A stretch of DNA of 64,000 bases from Lycocorax pyrrhopterus obiensis (Eukaryota > Chordata > Aves > Passeriformes > Paradisaeidae): the NCBI GenBank assembly GCA_014706295.1, contig JACSVZ010000016.1:6305168-6369167 (forward strand), written 5' to 3'. Positions 11,626 to 24,800 of this stretch are shown piece by piece. The stretch's first letter is position 1. Every line of letters starts with the position of its first letter. The notes under the pieces are model-generated. The model did not search any database, was not told where the DNA came from, and was given only the letters and a program-made list of their open reading frames with translations. The position numbers and the translations under genes are program-made.

Positions 11626-14600
11626 GTCATTCCTTTGCTAGGATCCCTGTGAAAGGGCACTGAGCTCTTGCAGCAAGGTCTCTTCTTTCTTTGTTCTTAA
11701 AAGGGCTAAGACTGTCCTGGTCAGTCCCTAGGGACAGGGCTGTGCTGGATGCAGTCTTGTGTATTTTAAATGGTTAAAATGGCATTTTGTTCCTACAAGC
11801 GGATCCCAGATTGCCAAACGCGTTCCTGCTGTGCTTCCACCTCCTCATGACAAGAGCTGTGCAGCCTGAGAGGGAGTCGTGCTCATCCCTCTCTGATTTA
11901 GACTTACAGGTCCTTGCCCTCAAGGTCAGAGGAAAAAGGAGAGGGTCCAGCCAGCTCCTTTCCTTGCCTTCTGTGGTGCTGGGCCACACAGAACAGCTGG
12001 AGCTCAAACCCAAAGTACATTTGCACCCCTAAGGGAGTGAGCAACTCACACCACTATAAAGGCCCTTTGCTGATACAACTTTTCCAGTGCTGTGAATGAA
12101 ATAACCTATACCAACAAGTTGGTTTTAGTCTTCTTGTCAGCACTGCTTTGTTAAGGAGCAGAGGGAAGAATCAGCGTCATGAACTAGGGGTAACTCCCAG
12201 AATTGCCTCTGAATTACTCCAACTTCAGCAAATAACTGGGGCTTGTGTTCTGAAGATCAACAACCACCATTGTGATAGAAACTTAGCTGCTAATATTCTG
12301 TGCATAATGAATAAGTTACTGAAATGACAAATTTTAGATGGTATTCCTCCAACACAGATTTCTCAGATTACTTAACTAGACATGTTCCCCAAATTTTCAC
12401 CAATGGCAGTTACTCATCTATCCCTTCAGTCCTCAGAAGTATCTTTGTATTAAATGTTCCCAGTATGTAAAACACACACAAAGAGCTCAAAGAATTTTTA
12501 CTCCAGTTCATATTTCCTCCCTAGTATATACTGATCAGGTGAAAACATATTAGAGAAGATAATTCTCTGGATTAAATATTTTAAAATAAGTCACCAAAAT
12601 GTTTTCAAGAATCATTGGTAAGAGAAGAAACAAAATTGAAAGAGGCAAAGGAAATGTCTGTAGTAACTCATCAGTAAAGTTAAATATAGAAATCCTGAGC
12701 AAAACAGCTTGAAATCAAAGTTCCCAGGAGATCATGACCTTTGCCTCCTGTGATTTATCAAAATAATAAGTCTTTAATGGAATTATCACAGAAGACATTA
12801 ATTTGCCCCACTGGCTCACAGCATTAAACACAGCAATTACACTGGCAAACCCCCAGCTTGAGTGATGTGCTCTTCCAAATGGCAGCTCTGATGATTTGCT
12901 GCATGCTCAGAGCCAGTTTATGCCTTCTGTACTTAAGAAAATCAGCTGTAGGTTCTGGGGAGTGAGTTGGTCTTTTTATTCCCAGTATCTTAAAGACTGT
13001 CTTCACAGAATTCCCTCAGAGCCTGAATGCTATGAGTGTCCTGGTTCAGGTTTAGGTTTTCTCTAAATAATTGTAAAGAAATAATAAATATTACTGGCAA
13101 GTTTTATAATTTTGTTTAGAATGAAACCTCCTTTCTGGACCTTACAATGATAAGATTATCACAGTCACCGTGTCAGACTCAGATCTCCTCCAGTCTCTGT
13201 CCAGGACATCCTCAGAGGAAGCTTCTGTGGCTTTTGCCCCACGGTTCATTTATTCTGCAGCAGAGCTCCATGTACCTGACACACAGAGCTGTTAAGTTGT
13301 GCAGAGACACTGTGATTGGAAAAATGACAGCAAAATAACTTCTTCCCTTTTTGTTCACCTTTATTCAACCAAAGATACACAGCAAAAGACAAAAAAAATT
13401 GTAAGTTTGCATGCAGATTGTGCTAAACCTGACCTTTCTTTGCTTTCTTTGCTAATCTGCAGTGCCTATGCTAAAGTTTCTGTGAGGATCCAAACTATTT
13501 TACTGTGGCATACTCCTGGTGCTCCTTTCAGATGTTCTTAATTTCTCTTCTTTCCTAGGCCGGGATCTTTAATGGTTTTGCCTTTTCTAGCTGAAAACAG
13601 TTTTTTAAAAAAATGACAGATAAAATGCCAGGACCCTGCATAATTTCTGTATCTGCACACCTTAATTTTTATTTAGCTATGAAAGGAAAGCTCAAAAGGA
13701 ACCAAGAGGGTTCAGAAAAGCAATCCTTCTTTGAAGAAGAAGCTGAAAGGGGGACAAGTTTTTAGGAATGAGCAGAGAGAATGATTTCCCAGATACAAAA
13801 GATGTGATGTTATCTCTTCCACACTTTAAAGCACAGAGGGAGAAAAAGAAGCTTTCAGCACTCTTGGGAGGTCTGGCAGATTTACATTTCTGGCTTAGAT
13901 GAGATTTTAACTTCCCAGTGACACACTGATATTGGAGAGACTACAACCACACAGAACTATTTTGTTTCCTCCAATATTAAATGGCATGTGAGAGTGGAAA
14001 GTAATCATAATGGCAGAAGTTAGTTGCCTGAAAGATTCACACCAGATGACCACATTTAAATGTACTCCAGCTTGTTTCTTTTCATGTTCAGAGGGAATAT
14101 GTATTGCACAGGATAGAAACGCAGTGTAATTAAATACAAATATGTTTTAGCTTCTAAAAATAGATATTCCTCATATTTTTCATCATTCCCAATATTGTTT
14201 CTCAGTTATTTCTCTGATTCTAAACATGCTGCCTGGTGGCTATAAAACCTTGTGCTCTTGTCTGGATATTTCTGTAGTAATAAGAAATTGAGCCATCACA
14301 GATAGGATATGCTGAATCTGGCCTGTATGGAAAGAACATGAAAATAGAAGTAAATTAAAACAGATGCATTTCACAACATCTGAAGACGTTCAGAAAGCAA
14401 ATCTAGATGGTTTTTATGTCTATATAAACTGGGTACATCAGTTAAATAACCTGAAATTGCTTGGTAGCATTTACTCAGGGAGTTGAAGACAGCTTCAAAT
14501 GATTATTACTGTAAATACAGCTCTTGGAGCAGGTATGTAGTACAGGTAAGTATTATCCATGGATTAATAACCTGTAGGATGTGTGAAGACAGCAGTTTGC

Positions 14601-14934
14601 AGTCACACTGGTAAATCAAATCCATGTCTATGTTTTGCCTCACAAACATTAAGTGATCTCACAAAGTTTTATTTCCTGATTTGCATCCAGTCAGAGGCTA
14701 TCTCAAAAGTTCTAGTAAGAGACTCGAAACCAACCCCAGCTAAGGGATCTTGCCTGTTTCCAGCATTTCAAATACATTTCTTAAGTATTTTTTTCCAGTC
14801 ACACTGCACAAAGGACTCTAATATTCTTCTGCAACAAAACGAACCTGTTTAAACATAATAGATTCAAAGATAATTTAATTGTGTCTGTGTTAGAACTCTT
14901 TTAAATACTATGACGGAGAGTAAACAAGGTCTTG
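11626..14934. other. Unique non-coding DNA
   Basis: Overlapping frames on both strands at 11.77-12.1 kb reflect a moderately GC-rich patch, not a recognisable gene. A good-looking splice acceptor near 13.56 kb (TTTCTCTTCTTTCCTAG) is followed by a frame that hits a stop after about eight codons, so it does not support an exon. Confidence 0.5.
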
Positions 14935-14952
14935 CAGAATATATATATTCTG
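14935..14952. repeat. 18-bp perfect AT palindrome
   Basis: CAGAATATATATATTCTG is a perfect palindrome centred on an (AT)n core. AT-rich palindromes of this size can extrude as small cruciforms and are often polymorphic. No known element flanks it. Confidence 0.8.
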
Positions 14953-17434
14953 ATTTATTTCTATTATAGTTCCTTATTGATTCAATATAAGCTGAGCCAG
15001 TATTATTTCTAATGAACAGAAAAGCTTCCGCTATGAGATGGGCTTTGTACACTGACTTTTTCTGCTTGATACTAATAATACAGAAGTACACATTTTCTTC
15101 ATGTCTTTCACCAAACTCTCAACTGGAAGGAATATGTAGATACGCATCCTAAAAGAGAATGTTTACCCTCTGTTTAAGAATTCATGTCCATACTCAGTCA
15201 CCTAAAGAAATTCTAGACTTCAACAAGCTCCCAAAGACTGTTTTCAAGCTCTGAGTATCTTCAAATGTGATTTGGCAGTGTCTCAGAAAACAAGAGAACC
15301 AGTACAACCACAAAAGTGGCTTCCATTTATTTTCTCCTTTTTTTCCAAAACAGCTTCCGCATTGATAGCCATTTTCCTACTCAGTCCTTGCATCTGTATT
15401 AAGAGTTCTGGGACTAGATAAGACTATTGACTTCATTTGAGTGTATCACAAGGCTCCTGTATTTAATTTATTGCGATAATTTTGACAAGACAGAAGATAC
15501 CACATAAGTAGATTCATGAATCTACAATGTAACTCCTGGAGATTATCACTGTCAGTAATGCATACAAAGTCTAAACGCTGTACAACTGCCAATGCAATGA
15601 AGTTGAGGGATGACACTGGACTTTTTTATTATTTGTATAGACTCTCACTGTCTTATGCACAAGTGATTAGTTCCATCAGTGAACCAGGGATACATATGTC
15701 AGCTGAATCAGAGTGCTCAGATCAGGGAGAAGAGGTTGAATCAGCTGCAATCCCATAGATATCCTATGCCTTTGGCTCGAGAAGTATCTTGCAGAAGACA
15801 CAAAAGATAAACGAAGATACAAAAGATAAATACGAACTTGCTCTCATCCTTCTGTCTGGGATTCCTCTAGTATTTAAGAGAGAAAAGTGGGCTGATCAGT
15901 ATTTCACATGGGAGGTGGCACATGCAGTCAGCACAAGTGAAAAAATGGGGATCACTTTTTACAGGTTTTCTATAATGAGTCCTAGAAAAGATGGGTCCTG
16001 TGGCATTGCCACTTTCCCACTTCTTGGAGTTAACCAACACCTCCAACAGTTTAGACATGAATGAATACAGAAAACTTTGTAAACTTTGATTCCCCTGGAA
16101 TTCTGAGCAAACAGCCCCTGAGGGTTCTCTCTCCTCTCTGCAGCACACTGGGAAAGTGATCACTTGCTCTATTATGCTAAGGAGGAAGTCACCCACCTTA
16201 GAGTAAAAAAACCTCATGAAGCACAGTTTGTACAAAGCATTGCCCTTTAATTACAGAGCCAGGGGAACTGCTCAAGCAGCTCTCATTTCCAGCTTTTGTC
16301 TGAGCTCTGAGACAGCAGCAGAACTCTATTTCTCCGCGTTCTCTGCAGCAGCACCTACAGAAGTCTTTTCCCTTTAGAAGGCAACTCCTACTGATGCTCT
16401 GGAAAAGGCCCTGCAGGTCCAGCACCCTGATGTGTCAAGTTGTCTGAACGCTGTCACTTCCATTATGTGAGCAGGAATGTTATAATGGCAATACAGGTTA
16501 ACGATCTGCCACCTTTATTGTGTCCTCTAATAATCCTTCACTAATCAATTGATAGAGGGGACTAGGTATTACCAAATAATTTAGAATATAACCTGTGTAA
16601 GGAGACCACACTATGTCCTAGGAATTTTGTAAATACGTTAGTAACTAATGAAGGTGAGTACATCCATGTCTGAAGTATCAGACTCGGGTTCCCCATCCTG
16701 GTCCCACATCGATGTGCAGGGTGAACCTCAAAGAGTCATGTAGAATTTTGATGCTTTTGTTAAACAGGGATGATGTTCATTTTTGTGGGATTGCGGGGAT
16801 GTGTCACACAGAGCCTCAGCTATCTCTGCAGCGTAGCCCACAGACACATCTAAGAGGAGAGTTTCTTAGCCAGAGCCTATTAATATCCAGCACACAATCT
16901 TCCAAGAAACATCCCCTAATCCACTAATGGATTAGCGTGATGGATAATCCAGGATAAGACTGAAAAGACATATGCTTCATTTGGGGCCAAAAAGACTCTT
17001 TTTGGGTGCATGTGTAAATTAGGTTGAGTCATACAAGCAGTTCTAAGTTTCCAGGGCTTGGAAAACTTTTTCGTTTTCCTTAGTTTGTAAACAGCTTTAC
17101 TGTTGTTTATGAACTCTCAAGAAGACCTGGAGTAAACTTTATCTTTACATATTGATCACCATTAAAGGCAATTTTTCTCTGTGTTGAATTTATTTATAGT
17201 CTGCTGATGACCCCTTTGGGTGTTAATATGATGAAATATAGTAACACTTCTGCATTTTTCTATCCTCTGACTTCTTTTATCTCTGCATCATTCACTGCGT
17301 GTCTTCCAGCTGATGTAATGAAGAGAACCTAGAGAAAACATTGGTTCTGATTTGTCAGCTGTGTCCTCTCACACAGGTCCAGGCTTCCTCCTGAACAATG
17401 TAAGGGTCCTGTGGGAGAAAAAGTATAGTCTCCT
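14953..17434. other. Unique DNA with one 19-bp tandem duplication
   Basis: At about 15.797-15.834 kb two copies of a 19-bp unit (GA-Y-ACAAAAGATAAA) stand head to tail. No gene is recognised. A 122-codon minus frame and a 91-codon plus frame overlap at 15.8-16.2 kb and exclude each other, which is typical of chance. At 16.68-16.81 kb a faint MIR-like order of motifs was judged too weak to call. Confidence 0.5.
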
Positions 17435-17545
17435 GCTCTGGAGATATTAAAGCAGGCTCTAGGTGAACCTGCTTTAGCAGGGGGGTTGGACTACATGGTC
17501 TCCGGAGGTCCTTTCCAAGCCCAACCATTCCATGATTCTGTGAAA
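17435..17545 (+). mobile_element. CR1: CR1 LINE, 3' end fragment
   Basis: The sequence runs through CTCTAGGTGAACCTGCTTTA, GCAGGGGGGTTGGACTACAT, GGTCTCCGGAGGTCCTTTCC and CATTCCATGATTCTGTGA. This is the canonical 3' untranslated end of a CR1 LINE, whose family consensus reads GGGTTGGACTAGATGATCTC then AGGTCCCTTCCAACCC then ATTCTGTGA. The copy is severely 5'-truncated, as nearly all CR1 copies are, with no ORF2 coding sequence. It appears to carry a small internal deletion near the left end. There is only about one copy of the terminal ATTCTGTGA repeat. This is the best evidence that the window is from a bird or close sauropsid. Confidence 0.93.
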
Positions 17546-20224
17546 ATCCTAGCAGCAGGCTTGATCCTGACATTTCCTAACTCTTGAGAGCTAGCATTTC
17601 AAAAAAATCATTAATCTAACTCTACTGTTGTGTGTTTAATAAGGATGTTCAATTCCCTGACAGCAGGTGATACAGAAGGCAGGTAGATGGAGAGCTTGTG
17701 AAGAGCTGCAAAAGCTGAATGTCAGACCCTTGTCACCTTTGTCCCTCAGCTCTGGAATTACCTGAGTCCAGGCAGCCTGAGGTTTTCCCTTTTACCTCTG
17801 CTATGAAATGACAATCATTGCATGAGCTGATGTGGAGAGATTCTCTATGCAATGAGTTTCAGGGCTGCTTTTAGCTATTGGCTGGAAAAGTTTGAAGCTC
17901 TCCATGTATAGTGGTGTCCTGTGTAGTGGCCATTTAAGGACAATGGGCTATTGGATCCATGTAAGGGCACAGTGGGTAGGATGTTTGTTTGCCTTTTTGT
18001 GCTTTGCCAGTGACTTCCATTCTTTCTCTGTCATTTCTCAGCAGTGAGGCATTTTCTGATGAAGGCAAAACACTAGAGGATCCAGAGACACTCAATAACC
18101 ATGCAGTATGTAAGAAGAAAAAGAGAATTATTTTAATAACAATTAAATGAAATATCCACTTTGCCTGGCAGGCTAAGGAAAACAGGGAAAGAAATGACAT
18201 CTCTGACCATGGGATAAAGAGGGGAATTCGTGATATACTTGAATTGTTCCTGTTGGAACAATTGGAGACTGAGCATGGTGAGAAAAAAATCATTCCTGTC
18301 TGTCTGAACCTTGAAGGCAGCTGCCTGTACCTGCCAGCTCTTCAGTCTAAGAAGCTGAACAGATCCTGAAACCCCTTGGAGCAGGTACTAAGTTCAGGAG
18401 ACGTATTTGTGCTAAGCAAGGAAGTTATTTGCTCCAGAAAAGTTTAATTATTGATAAGAATGATAATGGTATCCTAAAGCCAACAGTTTAAGGTAAACTC
18501 TGATTCACGTGCGGTATATGCATTGAGTGAAATGAAAAGAAAATTGCGTAAATATTTATGTTAGTTAATTGTGTTTATGTTAAAAGTTACAGTGTTTGTT
18601 TAACGTCTTTGCAAAATCTGTAAACTTGGCTTCTGGATAAAGGCCTTCACCATGCTGTTTAGGGTTACAGCCACGTGCTCCTGTCACTCACTTGCAGCAC
18701 TTCTGCAGCAAACCCGCGCCTGTTTCATTCTCAGGTATCCGGTGAAGTTAACACAGGCTGTCCTGAAATAGCCACTGAAACATTTCACACACTGACACAG
18801 AAAATACAAACCCAGGGGCGGCTTTCCTTCTCTTAGAGCAGGTTTTGGGATGGAACTTGAGGGTTTTTTATCCTGTCTTTATTTCTGTATCTCCCTAAAG
18901 CTCTTTTTCTATTTAAGTGAAACAGAAACCTTAAACAGAAGTGTTATTTTTCTCTGATTCAGAAGTGCTCTCCTTGGGCTCAGCTCTGATGAAAAATGGT
19001 CAGTTCTAACACACTTGCTGAAGCAAATTTTAAATTAGAGTAATGAGTGCAGCTTTGTTAGTTTGTATCATCAGAAAGCTTTGCCTTCAGCGTGGGGCAC
19101 AGAGTCTATTCAGACCCCTTTGCTCACTGTTAACTTCCAGGGGAGCCCTGGATTTAAAGGGAGCTGGTTCAGCTGCAGTTGGTACCACAAACAACAAACA
19201 TGGCTTCTCCTCAGGTCCCTAGGAATGTCTAGCCCTGAATAGATTTCACTTGTATCTTAAGAATAATCACTTCCTTTTTAGGTTAAAACCTAACTGTGTG
19301 CAGTTCTCATGAGACAGAACTGTAAAAATATTAGTAAAAATATTTCATAAGATCAGCTGTTCTCGTAGGACAGCCTCAGCCTGGACCTTCCAGCTTCTGC
19401 TTCTTGATGATATCCACCATTAAAATATTACAAATCTCTGCTTCGAAGCAGCTAAAGACATTTGAGCATTCCCAGCAATGTTTTGCTTTGCCATCAGAAA
19501 TGTCGCAGTGAAAGTACCTATTTGCAAATCACAGGGTGGAAGCTGGGCTGCCACTGGAGACTTTTACTCCCAGTGGAAACTCTGCACACCAATGTGGCAC
19601 CAGAGCTCAGTATTTACTGATTTCTCCAGCAGAGCAGGTTTCTGCTCAATACTTGGCTGCAGCAGAGCACCTGAGCATGTGTTTAGGATGGAGCAGCCGG
19701 TTCAGTGCTAAAATAAACCTGCTCTTAAGAGCGTATTTGAAGGACTAGTGCCTTTTTCCATCTGCCCAAATCTTGCTGGCACCAAGTAAATCGTGCACTA
19801 ATAGCTGCCACCAAGTCACCACACTTGGAATCAAGGAGACTTTGATGTGAATATGCAAGCTCAAATACCTTCTGTATTAGAACTTCATATTGTTTTTCTC
19901 TCTATTTTTTTTACAATGTGAGAACATGCTGACATTGTTGAGGCTTGTCCTTAACATGCAAGATAAATTTCAAATTCATTCTATCGGTTGTTTTTAATAA
20001 GAAATGTAAACAAGCAGGATCTCTCTGCAGTGTCCTCGAGCAGGATCTTCTGGTAACAGTGATAGGGTGCCTGGGACTTACATTGTTGGGAAATCACAAG
20101 TGCTTTCCCACCAGGCTTTGCCATTTTCAGGGAAACTTACAAGAGATTAGGAAAGTTGATTTAATTTGTACTTTAGTGTCACTGATATTTAGTCTTATTT
20201 TTACCCATAACAGAATACCCAAAT
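17546..20224. other. Unique DNA with several small perfect hairpins
   Basis: No gene is seen. At 18.242-18.263 kb AATTGTTCC and GGAACAATT form a 9-bp perfect stem around TGTT. At 19.278-19.293 kb TTAGGTT and AACCTAA form a 7-bp stem. At 19.301-19.322 kb CAGTTCT and AGAACTG form another 7-bp stem. They are too small for miRNA precursors. The minus frame of 119 codons near 17.93-18.29 kb has no recognised domain. Confidence 0.5.
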
Positions 20225-20240
20225 AAAAAAAAAAAAGAAA
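20225..20240. repeat. Poly-A run with upstream AATAAA-like context
   Basis: Twelve A in a row preceded by CCCAAAT and followed by GAAAATAG. The layout could be a retroposed tail, but the upstream sequence (about 19.95-20.22 kb) matches no mRNA or SINE that I recognise and no target-site duplication is obvious. Confidence 0.6.
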
Positions 20241-21884
20241 ATAGTATTCAAAGGCTCCAATCTATTGGCATTTGGACTGACCAGACTCTGTTAAGTTTAG
20301 AGCTACAGTTATTAATACTCAAACTGATGCAGAGAACCACAAAGGAGAAACTGTCTTTCAATTCAGTGTTTTAGAAAGTCAATGAAGATAACAGGTGTTA
20401 TGTGCTTTCATGCTTGGAGATCCTTTTAAGGTTCATGTTTCTAAGCACAGACATACACCCAAAGATATTTTGAGCAGTCTTTTGGTTTTTCCCATTAACT
20501 TGCAAAGAAAGATTAGTTGCCGGTGATTTTTCTAAATAAAAATGTAGGAGGGCATATTCTACACATTCCTCATGGCATGCCCAGTGCACACCGTCACACG
20601 TGGTCCGGGTGCCCTCTCAGCGTGTGCTTAGTTCCAGAACACACATTCCCAGCAGCTCAGTACAGCCCTGGCTGTGCAGAGCACTCGGGTGTTTTCATGG
20701 AAGATGACGAATTTGGATTGCTGACTGGATGCATGTGCCATAAACACATAATGTAAAACCCAGCCTTTAAGGTTCCCAGTCCCTGTCAGCACCACACCTA
20801 GGGGTGGTTTATTGGGAAGGTTCAGGTTAGGCTTACCTTGGCTGCTGCCAAACAAAGCAAGACTGCTGGTTTCCAAAGGCCTCTCTTGGATGGGTGTCTC
20901 TAGAAGGATGCTCAATAAGGCAGGTGTTTCTCACCCAGCACCGAGCTCACAGTGATACCCACTCACTGTCCACGTGTTCTCTGGAACCCTGATCATTTAC
21001 ATGGCAGTCCTGAAAAGGGGACCTACAGTCCAAGTGATCCACATTCCAACCTGTTGACACAACTCACTTCAGCTGTTACTGAGGCAAAAATGTTACTGTG
21101 CTATAATTAATCTTGTCTGAGACTTAAGAATGTCATTAAAGTAGGTTTCTGTCACTTCTAAACATTGTGTTCATCTACAGTAGAGAGCAAAAAGCAAAGC
21201 AAAACTAAAATCAAATGCAGTGATAGTTTCCAAACATGAAAAACAGTCTTATAAACATCAATAATGCAATATTAGTATACTATAAAACCAAAAAAAATGT
21301 GTTAAGAGAAGAACTTGGCTTTCGGCGTTCTGTACAAAATGTAAGGTGGTGCTAGGAGAAAATCCCTATTGGCAGAATTAACTATGGAGCATCAGAATTA
21401 AAAAATAAAGGCTAAATGCCCACAGAAAAACAAAATGATTATCAGATCCAAATAAATATGCAGCAGTTTTGTCAAAATTCTTCATGTAAAATGCTAAAAG
21501 ACTTCTCAAACAGCCTTTTGTCTATTAGTTGGGAAAAGATAACGAAGTAACAATACTTGCAAAATTCAGGGGATTTGAAGGGTCTTGCACATCAGGACCG
21601 AACACCACTTTTGTCTGTCAGAAAAGCATTGCAGCTGCCTTAGAAAAAAAAATTGCATTTTGGTGCAATGGAAAGGATTTTTGCCGAACAATAGAAATTA
21701 AAATTCTGCTTTATGATGAATCAATTCGTTATCATAGAGGGGGAAAAAATCACCCACAAACCATCTCCCTCCACACCACGTGACTGAAAGTGTTGCCCAA
21801 GATGCCCACAGAGGCCAAGTGTTCAGGAGTGCTCAGCAGCGTGTAAAGAGCTGAGCTTTGTCCATCTGGTCAGAGGCACCACTG
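20241..21884. other. Unique non-coding DNA, left part of a purine-rich tract
   Basis: No gene is recognised. From roughly 21.2 kb the + strand becomes A-rich and purine-rich, unlike the more balanced flanks. A frame of 84 codons at 21.53-21.78 kb has no family motif. Confidence 0.45.
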
Positions 21885-22006
21885 CAGCACGGAAAAGAAG
21901 AGATCTGGACCCCCCTTTTATGGGAAATATTTGCTACCACAGCTGGAGCATGGAAAAGAAGAGATCTGGACCCCCGTTTTATAGGGAATATTTGCTACCA
22001 CCACTA
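21885..22006. repeat. 61-bp tandem duplication, two copies
   Basis: Two adjacent copies with a 61-bp period share GGAAAAGAAGAGATCTGGAC, then CCCC, TTTTA, GGAATATTTGCTACCAC and similar positions. They differ by only a few substitutions over about 52 aligned bases; the last eight or nine bases of each unit differ more. High identity implies a duplication much younger than the MIR and LINE relics nearby. It is not a known repeat. Confidence 0.9.
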
Positions 22007-22463
22007 CACCTCACAGGACCTATCAATATCACAGTTATTACTGAATACAATGCTTTTATCAACTGAGTTGCTTCCTCAGGCTCTCAGAAAAATCACCTTA
22101 CGTATCAAAATAGTCTACAGAAAACAAAATCTTGAAGGATCAAGGGCACAACTTTTTTTCAAATCACTCTCATGAGACAAAAAGGTTTGGGACAGCCCAG
22201 GAGCAGGGACTGAACGCGTGGTTCAGACCGAGCAGGACTTGCTGCCTCAGGTGCAGCTTCCCACGGCCACAGGGACACAGCTCTGCAGTGGTGGGGACAG
22301 GCAGAGCCCTCAGCCTGCCAGGGCTGCCACAGATGTGCTCCCAATCTGGCAGCCTGAGGGAGAACAGGCAGAACTGATCTGTGCTCCTGATAGCAGGCGC
22401 TTCACGGCGCTCGTGCAAATCAAGAGGAGCAAGCTGGCTATTAGTTAATTGCATTAAACAAGC

Positions 22464-22916
22464 ATGAGAGGACCTGAGCCGAAGGATATAAAGAAAAACA
22501 AAGAAAACCAGAAAAAGATGGGGATAAAAGACTTTGCTAATCATAAATTAAGAAGCCAATTATGGGGAAGGGATGAGTCCTTGACAAAAGATCTGATAAT
22601 TATTGAAATTCAGGGCAAAACTGTTGGAAAGAGATATGAGAAAATCCAGAAATGAACATTTGCCAAATAACGAAATTCACGCTGTTCAAGAATGGAGTTT
22701 ATGGAAGCAGCCAGCTCTGATACAGTATCTCCTAAACAAAATTCAAAATATTTTAAGAAAAGAGACAGAATACAGAGGGAACTCACGAAACCTAACCCAA
22801 ACATGTCAACAACATTGCAGCAACCATCTCAAAGTAAGGCAGTGACTGGCAGTAGGAAAAGACTGAAGAAATTCAGCAGATTACATCATTTCAGAAATGC
22901 TCCTCAGCAGCAGTAG
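22464..22916 (+). pseudogene. Broken Lys/Arg-rich open frame, unidentified
   Basis: One reading frame begins at an ATG (MRGPEPKDIKKNKEN), runs 63 codons, meets two close stops (TGA, TAA), then continues open for about 75 codons through SDTVSPKQNSKYFKKRDR and ends at NAPQQQ. The mix of Lys, Arg, Gln and Asn is unlike the Phe/Leu-rich chance frames elsewhere but is also what A-rich DNA encodes automatically. I recognise no domain. It may be a decayed retrogene, an old retroelement internal region, or pure composition. The pseudogene label is tentative. Confidence 0.15.
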
Positions 22917-24800
22917 AGAGTGTGCTACTTAGGTAGAAAGGACAAAAGCAAACCAGCTTCTTTGGAGTGAAGGACAACACTGTCAATGAGTGAGACATCA
23001 CCCCAGAAGCACACAAATCACTGTTTCCATCTAACAGGATATTAGAGATTATAGCTCTGTTTCATGAGAAAAGAAACAATGCAAGTACAAATAAATAGAA
23101 ATAAAAGGCTCTACAAATAAATACGGTGATACATATTTTTAGATATAATATAAATAGAGATAAAGAAATAGCATCCAATGGATACCTTTGTACACATTCA
23201 GTCATCTCTTTGGGAGACAAAAGGCCCTTTTCATGTCATGTCATTTAAGTTCAGTACCAGAAAGTATATACAACTATTTACTTGTATATACTTGAAAATA
23301 TACTATAAATGTAAAAGGCCTAAAAGAAAGTCATACTTTAACCCACGGGGCAGAGGACAATAGAAGTGTGAGACCAGTCATAGCCTCATGTAGGTAGGGC
23401 TGGAAGAAAATGTTGCCAAAATAACTGATTGCCTAAACAGAGCGCTGTGAAGATCAGGTGATGACACGGTTCTATCATATTTTGAGTAAAGAGCAGGGTG
23501 ATATTGCCTGTCACCGGCTCAGGCTTTGTTCAGGAAGAAAAGTGAGAACTAAAATAGCAGCACTTGTGAAAAAGATACCAAAATCACTGAGGGCTGGCAA
23601 CTCACAGTTAATAGGAAAACATAGGCATAGTCTGCCTGGTTTGAGATTCTGAGATACTGCACCATCTTTTGTAAATGTTGCTGTACTCCCCTATGGCTAG
23701 AAGCAGGCTAGGAATGGAGATGGCAACCTAAGAATTTGCTCCCGTGGGGCTGTGAGTCCTGAAGACCAACTACAACAGAGGAAAAGCTTACAAAGATGCC
23801 AGAAAAGAGAAGATTAAAGGGGATGTGGTACTTTCGGTGCTTTGCTTAGTGCCTTAGGCAAGAATCAGTCTCCAAAGGTTGAGATAACAGCGGGTGAGGA
23901 CATGAAACAACCGCATCAACAGGGCCCACAGTGCTGGTGTTCAAATGACCTCTGGTCTGAAGAACTTCTCAGCACATCTCAGACACTAAATGGACACTCC
24001 TAGTGAGCCGTGAGCACTCTGAATTCTGTCTCATGTTGATATAAGCACTTATACTTGGCAGTGAATGTGGTACTGGAGCCAGGGACAGTAAAGGCTGGCT
24101 TTTCCTTGCACCAAATCCAGGTGGGGTGCGCAGCCGAAAGGAGCAAGGTGCAGGATAAATTAGATCTCTTCAAAATACATTCAAGACCAAACACAACAGA
24201 ACTCATGAAGTCTAGTTGGGATAAGAGGAAGGATGATGGCAATGGCCACTCCAATAGAGGTAGCAGGGATGGACATCCATGCCAACACTGCCTAGAGCAC
24301 AGTCGTGCAGAGGGGCCAGTAGCAAGGTCTTGAGGAAAGCTGATGCTGTTACCCAGTGTTATCCAGTGTAACTTCCCACCATCTAGAAATCAACGGATAC
24401 AGAGCTTCCAGAGATTAAGTCAGCACTTTGATTAGATGCCACTCATGACTCCCCTCCTCAGACCTTTGTAGTTCCATTTTGAGACCCTGTTTTACTCCCA
24501 AACATCTGATGGTTACAAATTTCGTTGCACAGTTATTAACTTCATGAAAAAAGATGGGGTTTTTGTCTTAAATCTGTAAGTCTGATTTTGGGAGAAACAA
24601 TGAATAATCATTTCTGACTCTCCTCCTTCATAGTATTTACTTGATATTATAACGAATTTTGTATGAACTTCTGTCATATATAACATTTTTCCACCAATTA
24701 TCTCTTTCAAGTGTAAGCCAGCATATCCTCCATCTTTCTTTCTGTTCCCATGGCAAGACAAAGCTTTTGATGATGTTTATAAGTTAAAATGGTAATTGTA
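22917..24800. other. A-rich unique DNA, right part of the purine-rich tract
   Basis: The + strand purine bias continues to about 24.4 kb. Short frames at 23.46-23.65 and 24.06-24.33 kb are open for 64 and 92 codons without recognisable motifs. No retroviral LTR, primer-binding site, protease LLDTGA or polymerase YxDD motif was found, so an endogenous retrovirus cannot be supported. Confidence 0.4.

Noticed and set aside
13530..13605. Exon following the acceptor TTTCTCTTCTTTCCTAG
   Set aside because: The most plausible reading frame hits a stop within about eight codons and no donor pairs with it.
15789..16235. Opposing frames of 91 and 122 codons
   Set aside because: They overlap on opposite strands, exclude each other and carry no motif; typical of chance.
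16680..16815. Faint sense MIR (GACTCGGGTTCCCC ... AAACAGGGATGATG)
   Set aside because: Only the two ends resemble MIR, the middle does not, and the spacing is about 20 bp short.
20780..20815. RE1/NRSF silencer site (TCAGCACCAC)
   Set aside because: Only the left half-site is present; the right half GGACAGCGCC is missing.
21200..24400. Endogenous retrovirus internal region
   Set aside because: The A-rich bias is suggestive, but there is no LTR pair, primer-binding site, protease active-site motif or YxDD polymerase motif.
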